From the NCBI RefSeq assembly GCF_008369445.1, contig NZ_VTWH01000001.1, forward strand, positions 248,001 to 312,000: DNA of 64,000 bases, in the 5' to 3' direction. Source of the DNA: Aureimonas fodinaquatilis. GTDB taxonomy: Bacteria > Pseudomonadota > Alphaproteobacteria > Rhizobiales > Rhizobiaceae. Below, in pieces: positions 53,926 to 62,131 of the stretch. Below the pieces are notes generated by a model. It was not told the DNA's origin. It did no database searches and saw only the letters and a list, made by a program, of their open reading frames with translations. A program made the translations under genes and the position numbers. Every line of letters begins with the position of its first letter. Position 1 is the first letter of the stretch.

Positions 53926-54639
53926 ATGCAAACTCTGCTGTCGGCAGTGTTGGGTTTCCTGAGCTGGAATTTCTACGTCACAACCCTGATAGTGGTTGCA
54001 GTGTCATATCTGGTTGGCCGGCTGGCCTGTTCAGGAAATGACAAAGGCAGGACAAGCCGGGTTCTGGTTGGCGGCTTCGCTCTGGGCGTTGTCGCTGCCA
54101 TTGCCATGCCTCATCTCAATGCCGCTTTTCTGAAAGCCGTCGGAATTCAACGATCTGCCATCATTCATGAGATCACGCCCTATCATGTGTTCAACATTGG
54201 CAGGGCTACGCAACTTGGCGAAAATGTCAGATTTGATCTGATGGTCGAGGCGGAAGATGGCAGCCATCGGCCTGCTTATGTTCTTCGCAAGACCGGGCTG
54301 TTGGGTCCGACCCAGCTTGTCGGCGGCAGGGAAGCAAGCGGCGACGCGGTCACGGTGGCTTTTGTCGAAGCTATGCCGTCCAATCTCACAATCGTGACGG
54401 AAAAATCCGATGCTGTCTGGCAGTCCAGGGCGCGCAGTCTTGACGCTGCGTGGGAAATCACTCCCCCGGATCAGAACTGGGTAAGCCATAAAATGCATCG
54501 TGATCGGATAGAAGACTTCCTTGCCAATTACGGCCATGTGGCAGATGGCGGCACTGTTGCGCGGCTGGAAGGCCGGCTTGAACAGTTGACCGAAATGCCG
54601 CCCGCCGAATTTTCCACTGAAGCGGGGCCACGGCAATGA
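53926..54639 (+). CDS. Membrane-anchored protein, unknown function
   Basis: The 237-residue protein has two predicted N-terminal helices (WNFYVTTLIVVAVSYLVGRL, then VLVGGFALGVVAAIAMPHL). The remaining part is a soluble domain with a beta-like start (HVFNIGRATQLGENVRFDLM) and a charged helical end. I do not recognise it. The stop overlaps the next gene by four bases (ATGA), so the pair is translationally coupled and may form a complex. Confidence 0.65.
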   Translation: MQTLLSAVLGFLSWNFYVTTLIVVAVSYLVGRLACSGNDKGRTSRVLVGGFALGVVAAIAMPHLNAAFLKAVGIQRSAIIHEITPYHVFNIGRATQLGENVRFDLMVEAEDGSHRPAYVLRKTGLLGPTQLVGGREASGDAVTVAFVEAMPSNLTIVTEKSDAVWQSRARSLDAAWEITPPDQNWVSHKMHRDRIEDFLANYGHVADGGTVARLEGRLEQLTEMPPAEFSTEAGPRQ

Positions 54640-55196
54640 GGCGGTTTCAAACGCAGGGGCAGCACCGGCAAAAACCTGAAGCTGACACAGTGCGGCACTT
54701 TCTGCCGTTGCAGCGGCGGCTGACCGCCTTTGTCTTTCCGGTGCTTATCATCGTGCCGGCCGCATTGACCACGCCGACATTCATAGAAGCGGGCCTGGCG
54801 TGGTGGCCCTTGTTTATATTCGGTCTGCCAATGGTGCTGGCCATTCTTATCTGCGTGGAATACTGGAACGCTTCCATCCAGATTGACGGCAATATGCTGC
54901 GCTATCAAAGCGTTGGTTATCAACTTGACGCGACATGGCGCCAGGTTTCGGTAACAAACAAGAACGGCAAGGTCACGCTCCGAGTCAGCGAGGCCGAACC
55001 GCGACTCCATTTGTGGCTGGCCCCTATGCAGCGCATTCTGATGCTCTTCATACCGAGGCGTGCGCTATTTGCGCAAGGTTTGATGGCGAGCATTCCGCTC
55101 TGGTATTTCTCCACTGCGTCAGACGATGCTGTGATGGCGGAGTTTTATCACCATTCGAACAACGGTGTGGACGCGGGGTCAATTTCAAGCGACTGA
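54636..55196 (+). CDS. Membrane protein with possible PH-like domain, unknown function
   Basis: The 186-residue protein has two membrane segments near the N terminus (LTAFVFPVLIIVPAALTTPT, then WWPLFIFGLPMVLAILICVE). A soluble part with IQIDGNMLRYQSVGYQLDATW follows and resembles bacterial PH-like modules; this is a weak fold guess. It overlaps the previous gene by four bases. It probably acts at the inner membrane with that protein. Confidence 0.6.
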   Translation: MRRFQTQGQHRQKPEADTVRHFLPLQRRLTAFVFPVLIIVPAALTTPTFIEAGLAWWPLFIFGLPMVLAILICVEYWNASIQIDGNMLRYQSVGYQLDATWRQVSVTNKNGKVTLRVSEAEPRLHLWLAPMQRILMLFIPRRALFAQGLMASIPLWYFSTASDDAVMAEFYHHSNNGVDAGSISSD

Positions 55197-55265
55197 CAGC
55201 ATCGGCTTGCGGCGCAGAAGTGTCGCGTTGCGCCCGCATTTACAAGCTTGAACAATGAGGGTGTC

Positions 55266-55703
55266 ATGCACGGCAGCAACGGTTCCGGAATGGGAAAACG
55301 GGCAATATCTGGAGTGATCGTGTTATGGCTGATTTCACTGGCAGCGCCCTCGTTTGCCATGCAAAACAACCACGACCAATGCATGGAAGCAGCAGGCGGG
55401 GTTACAGTCGATATGCTCGATTGCACCAGCACGGCGCTTCAACAGGCCGAGGAAGATCTCAGCGCTCAATACGAACGCACGATCCAGGAAATTGAGCCTG
55501 AAACAGGCACGAGGCTTGGCATTTCCCGGCAGCATTGGATGGCATATCGGGAGAGCACATGCGACGCGGAGGCTGCTGCTGCCAGCGGTGGCAGCTTTTC
55601 AAGCGTCGCTCGTCTCGACTGTCTTCTACGGCTGACGCGCGACAGGTTGCAGTGGCTGAAAATCGCGTTCACCAACCCTGATATTCAGCGGGATCAACGC
55701 TGA
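55266..55703 (+). CDS. LprI-type (DUF1311) secreted protein
   Basis: The 145-residue protein has a signal peptide (RAISGVIVLWLISLAAPSFA) and the DUF1311/LprI pattern of paired cysteines: QCMEAA, MLDCTSTALQQAEEDLSAQY, STCDAEAAAASGGSFSSVAR and LDCLLRLTRDRLQWL. Some members of this family inhibit lysozyme; whether this one does is not shown. ATG 55266 has GAGGGTG upstream; a TTG at 55248 is the alternative. The gene is convergent with the small 67-residue gene. Confidence 0.83.
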   Translation: MHGSNGSGMGKRAISGVIVLWLISLAAPSFAMQNNHDQCMEAAGGVTVDMLDCTSTALQQAEEDLSAQYERTIQEIEPETGTRLGISRQHWMAYRESTCDAEAAAASGGSFSSVARLDCLLRLTRDRLQWLKIAFTNPDIQRDQR

Positions 55704-55745
55704 TTGCCAAGTGTATGCCTCGGCAGCAATCGGTGATCAGATACT

Positions 55746-55949
55746 TCATGGTGCATCTTGGCAGCGATTGATGCGGACCGAAAATTTTTCTGTCTCCGCA
55801 TCAAGCGTATCAACGAAGGTCTTTGCCGTAGCGGAAAATTCGCTGGCAATGTCATCAGGAACGACAATATCCTGTCCCTGGACCGACGTGGCGAAAGGCA
55901 ACAAACCAGCCAATATGAGAATGATGCCTGCCATGGCTTGCTTGCGCAT
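55746..55949 (-). CDS. Small secreted protein, unknown function
   Basis: The 67-residue protein has a convincing signal peptide (AMAGIILILAGLLPFATSVQ, cleavage near QGQ), leaving about 40 residues with one cysteine near the end (RINRCQDAP). It lies 53 bases downstream of the DUF2059-like gene on the same strand. The short length and lack of a known family make this tentative. Confidence 0.5.
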   Translation of the reverse strand: MRKQAMAGIILILAGLLPFATSVQGQDIVVPDDIASEFSATAKTFVDTLDAETEKFSVRINRCQDAP

Positions 55950-56002
55950 TTGCTATCTTCCTCACTGTCGCATTATCAAGGTGAATTGGCGGTATTCAGT
56001 CG

Positions 56003-56791
56003 TCAGCCGCGCGGTTGATACGCATCTTCCAGCCGGTCCACAGCTGCATTCAGCGCTTCAAAAATCGCTGCCGTCGATTGTTCGTTATAGGCTTGCATTT
56101 CAGAAGTCCGGAGCACATCCACCAACTCCGCCAGCTTTGCAGTTGGCAGAGGGCCATAGATGAAAACACTGGTCAGGAAATAATCCTCGACATAAACCGG
56201 GGTCAGCTCAGCCGCACTTGCCTTCCACTGTTCAGCCAGTTTTGCCCCGAACACCGGCTTGGCGGCGATAACCATAGCGCGAAAATAAACCTCCATGACT
56301 CCCTTGGCGCGCTGCGGCCCATCTTGCGCCTCAAACAGGGCGACAAGGCTGGAGTTCTGCTCGGTTGAGGCTTCTTGCACCAGACGTCGTGCATCGTCCA
56401 GATAGCCTTCCACTTTGAGGGGCTGCGATTGCTCGACGAGCTCATACATCTCCTTGCCAAGCGGCGATGTGTCGAAGGTCAGCGCCGCCTCGCGGGCATC
56501 ATCGGTCAACGTCCCGTCGAAAGCTTCAAAAAAATCGACCTCCAGCAGCGTTGGGGCAAAGGCCGTGTCTATGGCGGTATGCCAGTGGTCGGCGTCGGCT
56601 TTCGTGAATCCATCCTGCGGGGTCACAATCGTCTTCATCTGTTCACCCAGGGAAACAAGGCCCTTCACCGCTCGAAGATTTTCTGCAAGGAGCCGGGTCG
56701 TGTCATCGCTGGCATGGGCTGGCATCGTGACCAGCAGCGCTGCGGCAATTGTGGCTGATTTGATTGCTTTGAAGCCGGCGCTGATTTTCAT
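56003..56791 (-). CDS. Secreted all-helical protein, DUF2059-like
   Basis: The 262-residue protein has a signal peptide (SATIAAALLVTMPAHAS) and a mature region that looks all-helical. It contains DTSPLGKEMYELVEQSQPLK near the middle and EMQAYNEQSTAAIFEALNAA near the end. The DUF2059-type match is by general pattern only. It is divergent from the next plus-strand gene and leads a likely two-gene unit with the 67-residue gene. Confidence 0.6.
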   Translation of the reverse strand: MKISAGFKAIKSATIAAALLVTMPAHASDDTTRLLAENLRAVKGLVSLGEQMKTIVTPQDGFTKADADHWHTAIDTAFAPTLLEVDFFEAFDGTLTDDAREAALTFDTSPLGKEMYELVEQSQPLKVEGYLDDARRLVQEASTEQNSSLVALFEAQDGPQRAKGVMEVYFRAMVIAAKPVFGAKLAEQWKASAAELTPVYVEDYFLTSVFIYGPLPTAKLAELVDVLRTSEMQAYNEQSTAAIFEALNAAVDRLEDAYQPRG

Positions 56792-56933
56792 AACTGATCT
56801 CTATGAAGCCTGTTGAACTCTGAAGATGAGACGGTTCGTGCCAGCCAATCCTTGGCCCAAAAACATATGCGGTCTGCCTAAGGTTACCGCTGCCGGGAAC
56901 GTCGTATTTGAAAGACGTGAAGGAGAGAGTTTG

Positions 56934-57416
56934 ATGAATGTGCGGTGGTTGACCGGAATCATCTCCATGGTTTTGCTCGGTGCGAGCATTCTTGGAGGGT
57001 ATTTTTTCTGGTTTTATGAGGAGCCCCGCGCAATAGGTCCGCTTGCGCAGGAAATGATAGAGCAATTCGAGCCTTCAACCAGAGATCAGGAATTCAACGC
57101 TGTCGTTGATGCTTACATCACCCCTGAGATGCGGATTGCCGAACGGCAGAAAATTTTCAATGCCAATGGATTTGATTGCTTCATCCGCCCGGCCGGCGTG
57201 GTTGGCAGCGAGGTTCTGGCCTGCCGCAGACCGATTGAAGGTCGTCGTCACTGTGATCGACTGATCTATTATGCCTATCAGACGTCTTCTGGCGAAGTCA
57301 TCGAAAGTCTGGCAGTCGGCTCAAGCGTTAAAGCTCGCGACCGGGCTTTCGGGCGATGCCCATACAATCCATTCCCGGACAATGAGGAAATGGTGCGGTT
57401 TCCTCATAATGGATAG
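56934..57416 (+). CDS. Membrane-anchored protein, unknown function
   Basis: The 160-residue protein has a single N-terminal anchor (WLTGIISMVLLGASILGGYF) and a soluble domain with four cysteines (FDCFIRP, VLACRRP, HCDRL, GRCPYNPF) that may form two disulfides. ATG 56934 has AAGGAGAGAG upstream, which decides the start over in-frame codons from 56826. It converges with the next secreted gene, with only 15 bases between the stops. I do not recognise the family. Confidence 0.65.
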   Translation: MNVRWLTGIISMVLLGASILGGYFFWFYEEPRAIGPLAQEMIEQFEPSTRDQEFNAVVDAYITPEMRIAERQKIFNANGFDCFIRPAGVVGSEVLACRRPIEGRRHCDRLIYYAYQTSSGEVIESLAVGSSVKARDRAFGRCPYNPFPDNEEMVRFPHNG

Positions 57417-57431
57417 AGCTTTCAGCCGAAG

Positions 57432-57959
57432 TCATTTGTCGTCACACCGAACGAACAGGTCAAAGCCGGTGCGGGTCGTGATCAGAAGCACATTCTCGTC
57501 AGGCCGGATCACTGTCACCCGTCCGCTGTTCCGCTCATTGGTTGCAATCACATCCTCGCTGGGCGGTTTTTCCTTGCTGTAGCCCAAGGCCGCATAGAAA
57601 ACGTCCGGGTCCACACTTTGCGTATAGGCGCCAGACCTGTCACGCCGGTACTGCCAATGCAGCCCAGGTGGTGAACTGATAAGTCTGATGTTGAAGCCAT
57701 CGTCAACCGCCTCAATTGCCATGACGGGCGAACGGTCCTCCGGGCAGAACTGCGCCATTTTCCCCTTCAGTGCGTCGCCGTCGGGTGCCTTGAGATCAAT
57801 CACCGCTACCATGTTGGCCCAGATCCAGCGCCCGGCGATGCCATCAATGTCGCCAAATGTGCTTAATGTCTGGACAGCATCATCAACGGCACTTTGTGCC
57901 AGCGCCGGGGATGCAGAGGTGGCCAGTAAGGCTGCGAAAAGGACACGGCTGAGGGTCAT
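57432..57959 (-). CDS. Secreted protein, unknown function, paralogue of the next gene
   Basis: The 175-residue protein has a signal peptide (SRVLFAALLATSASPALAQ). The core includes FGDIDGIAGRWIWANMVAVI, a cysteine region (AQFCPEDRSPVMAIE), SVDPDVFYAAL and a C-terminal end FDLFVRCDDK. The order of a signal, FG-x-I, a Cys, an FDP/VDP-type motif and a terminal RC resembles the gene at 58063-58605. ATG 57959 has GGAGA upstream. No known family. Confidence 0.65.
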   Translation of the reverse strand: MTLSRVLFAALLATSASPALAQSAVDDAVQTLSTFGDIDGIAGRWIWANMVAVIDLKAPDGDALKGKMAQFCPEDRSPVMAIEAVDDGFNIRLISSPPGLHWQYRRDRSGAYTQSVDPDVFYAALGYSKEKPPSEDVIATNERNSGRVTVIRPDENVLLITTRTGFDLFVRCDDK

Positions 57960-58062
57960 CACGATCTCCAGTGGAAGGCCAGGGGAATGTCAGAGCGAGC
58001 AGGGGTGTTGGCAAGCCGTCGAACGCTTGCCAACACCACCAGCTTCCATGCAGTTCAACACA

Positions 58063-58605
58063 TCAATTCGGACAACGACCGAAGATTTCGACACGCTGCG
58101 GCGTGGCCATGGCCAGCAAGTCTGGCGACACTCGGTACAAGTCGACCAGACTGGTGCTGGCTTCAAGAGCGCGAGCCCGCATCTCAACGCCTTTTTCGCC
58201 CTCGATGGTGTCAAACTTGCGCACACGGAACAATGTCTCGGGATCGAAGCTGCGATGAAACTGAGCTCCGCCAAGCCAGTCGAAACGATAGACCAGTTCT
58301 CCGCCGGTATTTGGCGCGGCCATCGTAAAGCTTGCCTGATCTATTCCCTCAATCACGGCACCACGAACGGTGTCGTTGCCACAAATCCGTTCGAGATAGC
58401 TGGCGACCAGACCCGGATCCGGATCGGCGCCATTCAGATTTGACAGGGTGCTGAGCGGAAGCCATTCGCCTTCGATATCATCAACAACACTGGCTGCGGA
58501 TATCTGGCCGAATATCCGGTTGGCCTTGGCGAAATCTTCGTCAATCTGGGCGGAGGCCGGGCCGACGATTGCAAGGGCCAAGGCGAGAGAGAATGTAAAG
58601 CGCAT
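58063..58605 (-). CDS. Secreted protein, unknown function, paralogue of the previous gene
   Basis: The 180-residue protein starts with a signal peptide (FTFSLALALAIVGPASAQ). It contains RIFGQISAASVVDDIEGEWL, a cysteine (ERICGNDTVRGAVIE), SFDPETLFRVR and ends RVEIFGRCPN. The pattern matches the neighbour at 57432-57959: FG-x-I, a Cys pair, an xDP motif and a terminal RC. Identity is low but the order is the same. It lies about 100 bases upstream of the paralogue on the same strand. Confidence 0.65.
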   Translation of the reverse strand: MRFTFSLALALAIVGPASAQIDEDFAKANRIFGQISAASVVDDIEGEWLPLSTLSNLNGADPDPGLVASYLERICGNDTVRGAVIEGIDQASFTMAAPNTGGELVYRFDWLGGAQFHRSFDPETLFRVRKFDTIEGEKGVEMRARALEASTSLVDLYRVSPDLLAMATPQRVEIFGRCPN

Positions 58606-58709
58606 ATCTGTCCTCTTGAATGTTTGCAGATAAGACGCCTGTGACCCGCGATACCTTGGCCAGTAATTTCGCCTTGCAATCGTCTGTCAGGACGCAAGGC
58701 ACAATTGTG

Positions 58710-60374
58710 CTACCAGTCGCTCAGTCGCGACCCGTTCAAGAGGCCCGCTGCTGCAACAACAGGATAACCCGCAGACGCAATATGCGAATTGATGCGGTGC
58801 AGGTCACGGATCAGATCCACGAACAGAGCACTGCCGCGAGCAGTTCGCTTTCTACCCAGAGTTTCGACCAGATGCTGCTGGACGATCGCTTGTTCTATTT
58901 CGCGAAACTTGTCTTTTTGCGCGGCCAGACGCGCGGAAGCTTTTACATCACTGGTTGAAAGCGCGGCAGGAAGCAGGCGCAACGAGGCATAAACAACGGC
59001 GCTGAGGTCCTGAAGCTGCTCAAGCTCATCATCGGAGAATTCTATGCCGCTTTTGATCCGGCTTTTCATCCGCGCTGCCAGATTGAGTTTGATGACGTCT
59101 CCGGCATGTTCGAGATTGCTGGCGCAAAGGGTGATCGCAAATACGCGCTGCGCTTCGGACTGGGCAAGATCGCCATCGTAAATTCGACCGATATATTTGT
59201 GCACCGATTTCATATATGCGCCAAGGGTGGCATCCAGTTGCGGAATTTCCTTCAGCGGTTCCAGTTTTTTCGATTCCAGCGCGGCGAGAACTGTGGAAAG
59301 CATCCGCTCCAGAATTTCGCCCATGCGCAGGGTTTCAACCGCGGCATTTGCCAGAGCTGCGTCGGGGGAACTCAATGCGTCGCGATCCAGATAACGCGGG
59401 GCGCCGAACCTGCTGGATTCATTTGTGACATCAGGAACCAGTGTTTCGACAAACCGGATGACAAGGGGAGCAAACGGCAGGAATATGGCCGCCGCCAGAA
59501 GATTGAACCCGACATGCAATGATATTGCGGCATAGGCTGGCGGCACTGCCACCATTGCCACCAGCCACCCGATTGGTTTTAGGGCCACAAAACAAACCAG
59601 TGCCAGCGAACCACGGCAAAACAGGTTGGCAAGAGGCAGCCGCCGCGCCACAGCGGGCTGATCGAAGGTTGCTGCAACAGCCGGCAGGCCACCGCCAAGG
59701 TTAAGGCCGAGAATGAAGGGCAAAACATAGGCAGGCTCAAGGCTTCCGCTGACCAGAAACGACGTGATCAGCAGCACAACGGCGAGCGTGGAATGAAACA
59801 TCCATGCCAGAATTGCGCCAATGAGCAATGCCAGAAATGGCTCGCTCGCAACCGCTTCAAGGCTTTGATGAAACAGAGTGGCGTCTCGCAGCGGGCTGGT
59901 TGCTCCGATCACCATGCGCAGGGCCAGAAACATCAGACCCAGACCCAGAATGACCCGTCCCAGGTTGCGCGGTCGAAACTCCCGCGAAAGGGAAAAGACA
60001 AGGTAGCCTGAGGCGATCAGCACGGGCGCAAGTTCAGACGCAAGTGAAGAGCCCGCCGCAAATACGCCGGCAACCAGCGCCGAGCCGACATCTGCACCCA
60101 GCAGCAGGGTTAACCCGGTCAGGGCGTTGAGCGCGCCACTTGAGGCGAGGCCTGCAACTATAAGGGCCATGGCAGTCGAACTGCCAAGTATGGCAGTGGC
60201 GACCAGGCCGCCGGAAAAGGCTTTGAACCGGCCATCCAGACGCTGTTCGAGAAAGCTGTTCAACCTTTCGCCGAATGCCCGGATAATGCCGGTGCGAACC
60301 ATGCGCACGCCCCACAGAAGGAGCGCTATTCCACCAAGCAGCTCAAGCAGTACAAATGTACCAGAGGGGGCCAT
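58710..60374 (-). CDS. Na/Pi-cotransporter family protein with PhoU-like C terminus
   Basis: The 554-residue protein has an N-terminal NptA/PNaS transport domain with two inverted repeats, each with a characteristic motif: GGLVATAILGSSTAMALIVA and LNLGGGLPAVAATFDQPAVA. The C-terminal third (about 340-554) is helical and PhoU-like. The transport core is shared with Na+-dependent phosphate uptake proteins. Bacterial members may export phosphate, and the direction is not shown here. It stands alone between the paralogous secreted genes and the phosphatase gene. Confidence 0.88.
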   Translation of the reverse strand: MAPSGTFVLLELLGGIALLLWGVRMVRTGIIRAFGERLNSFLEQRLDGRFKAFSGGLVATAILGSSTAMALIVAGLASSGALNALTGLTLLLGADVGSALVAGVFAAGSSLASELAPVLIASGYLVFSLSREFRPRNLGRVILGLGLMFLALRMVIGATSPLRDATLFHQSLEAVASEPFLALLIGAILAWMFHSTLAVVLLITSFLVSGSLEPAYVLPFILGLNLGGGLPAVAATFDQPAVARRLPLANLFCRGSLALVCFVALKPIGWLVAMVAVPPAYAAISLHVGFNLLAAAIFLPFAPLVIRFVETLVPDVTNESSRFGAPRYLDRDALSSPDAALANAAVETLRMGEILERMLSTVLAALESKKLEPLKEIPQLDATLGAYMKSVHKYIGRIYDGDLAQSEAQRVFAITLCASNLEHAGDVIKLNLAARMKSRIKSGIEFSDDELEQLQDLSAVVYASLRLLPAALSTSDVKASARLAAQKDKFREIEQAIVQQHLVETLGRKRTARGSALFVDLIRDLHRINSHIASAGYPVVAAAGLLNGSRLSDW

Positions 60375-60410
60375 AAGCCATTTCCTGTCTAAAATGTAAA
60401 AAAGGCAACC

Positions 60411-61016
60411 TCAATCGGAAACAGTTTCATCTGGAGCAACGGCACCAATGTTGTAGCCCTCCAGTTTTGCCTCCAGACCTGCGCGGTTCTCAAAATTCAA
60501 AACTGCGGCCGCGCCGGGCGTGGTGGGTATGATCCTGGCAGGCGGAATGCCGAGAAACTCGGAAAAAGCCGCGCGGATAACGCCACTGTGCACCACGGCC
60601 AGAACGTCTCCCTCGGCCTGCGACAGCCAATGGCGCACACCCTGCGCCACGCGGCTGCAGAATCCGGCCCATGCTTCGCCATTGCGGGGGGTATACTGGC
60701 CCGCCCGCCATGCATTGTAGTCGTCGGTATGGTTGGCAATAAGCTCCGGTTTGCTGCGACCGGTCCATTCGCCCATATTCAGTTCTCGAAAGCGCTTGTC
60801 GCAGACCACGTCTTCGTAACCGAGCAAACGTGCCGTTTCCTTTGTACGCCCCAGATCGGAAGCAACGACAAGTGCCGGCTGAAAAGCCGAAGCATATTTT
60901 GCAAAACGCAGAGCTTGCTCGCGACCCCGATCCGACAGCTCCGAGTTTTCGTGCCCCTGCAGCCGCTGCTCGATATTCCACAGCGTCTCGCCATGCCTCA
61001 ACAGAATAAATCTCAC
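60411..61016 (-). CDS. Histidine phosphatase (phosphoglycerate-mutase family)
   Basis: The 201-residue protein has the RHG motif LLRHGETLWNIEQRLQGHEN with the phospho-His, then LSDRGREQAL, the catalytic Arg/Glu in RFRELNMGEWTGRS, and the second His in VLAVVHSGVIRAAF. It is a cytoplasmic phosphomonoesterase. The substrate is unknown. The GTG start overlaps the iron-type ABC ATPase stop by four bases, so it is the last gene of that operon. The link to iron uptake is unusual. Confidence 0.88.
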   Translation of the reverse strand: MRFILLRHGETLWNIEQRLQGHENSELSDRGREQALRFAKYASAFQPALVVASDLGRTKETARLLGYEDVVCDKRFRELNMGEWTGRSKPELIANHTDDYNAWRAGQYTPRNGEAWAGFCSRVAQGVRHWLSQAEGDVLAVVHSGVIRAAFSEFLGIPPARIIPTTPGAAAVLNFENRAGLEAKLEGYNIGAVAPDETVSD

Positions 61017-62131
61017 AGAACGATCCTCTGGCCAGCCTCATTGAAGATGCCGTCAGGCTCGCGCAGCAAGGACATTGTGATGTCCGAGCCTGGAACGGCT
61101 GTAAAGTATCCGTCTGTCATGCCTGTAACACGCATGTCTCCGACGATTGCTGTCACCATGGACTGACCTGCAATAGGCGCCGCCTCGGCAAATTTTCCGA
61201 AGATTTGCGGCCGGCCTTCAATAGCCCCGACCCCGATATCCTGAGCGCGATAAAGCAGTTTCACCGACTTTTCGGAAAAATTGACTGGAATGCGGGCTAT
61301 GGGCTGGCCCTCGTAAACGAAAGCGCCGCTCTGCTGAGTAGCCGGGATCAGGTTTGCCGCGGGCGTCCCCAGAAATGTGGCAACAAAGGTCGTCTGCGGG
61401 TTTTGCAGCAACTCTACCGGCGGCCCAAACTGCTCCACCCGTCCTTTGTTCAGCACTGCCACATGCGACGCCATTGTCATGGCCTCTACCTGGTCATGTG
61501 TTACGTAAACAGAAGTGGCCCCTGTCGCCCTGTGAATTCGCATGAGCTCGCTGCGCATTTCAACGCGCAACTTGGCATCGAGATTTGAAAGCGGTTCGTC
61601 GAGCAGCAGAATAGACGGGCGCGGCCCGATGGTGCGTGCGATGGCAACGCGTTGCTGCTGTCCACCTGAAATCTCTGCCGGGTAGCGGTCGCGCAGTTCG
61701 GATATGTTGAGAAGGCCCAACACCTCGTCCACACGTGCAGCACGTTCGGCCTTGGACCATTTGGCCACTTTGAGCGGCCATTCCACATTTGCAGCTACAG
61801 TCATATGCGGCCACAAAGCATAGCTCTGGAACACCAGCCCGGCATTGCGCGATGCGCTGTCACGCAACGTGCCGTCCGTGCCGCTTGAGACAACTTTCCC
61901 ATCGAAAACAATTTCGCCTTCGGTCGGGCTTTCCAACCCGGCAAGCATTCGCAGCAAGGTCGACTTGCCACATCCGGATGGGCCAACGAGAACCAGAAAC
62001 GATCCCGATGGCACGCTGATGCTGATATTGTTGACGGCTTTGAATGCGCCGAACTGTTTGACCAGCTGGTGTATGACGAGCGCGTCGTTGCGCTCTGATC
62101 CAAAAGATTGAGGGTTCAATTGCTTTTCCAC
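61013..62131 (-). CDS. ABC importer ATPase, ferric-iron type (FbpC-like)
   Basis: The 372-residue ATPase has Walker A GPSGCGKSTLLRMLAG, the signature ISGGQQQRVAIARTIG, Walker B ILLLDEPLSNLDAKLR, the switch His in VYVTHDQVEAMTMA and a TOBE-type C terminus. It pairs with the double permease upstream. The GTG start overlaps the permease stop by 16 bases. The specificity (Fe3+, or another anion or sugar phosphate) is inferred from the fused permease; closely related transporters take up other substrates. Confidence 0.9.
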   Translation of the reverse strand: MEKQLNPQSFGSERNDALVIHQLVKQFGAFKAVNNISISVPSGSFLVLVGPSGCGKSTLLRMLAGLESPTEGEIVFDGKVVSSGTDGTLRDSASRNAGLVFQSYALWPHMTVAANVEWPLKVAKWSKAERAARVDEVLGLLNISELRDRYPAEISGGQQQRVAIARTIGPRPSILLLDEPLSNLDAKLRVEMRSELMRIHRATGATSVYVTHDQVEAMTMASHVAVLNKGRVEQFGPPVELLQNPQTTFVATFLGTPAANLIPATQQSGAFVYEGQPIARIPVNFSEKSVKLLYRAQDIGVGAIEGRPQIFGKFAEAAPIAGQSMVTAIVGDMRVTGMTDGYFTAVPGSDITMSLLREPDGIFNEAGQRIVL

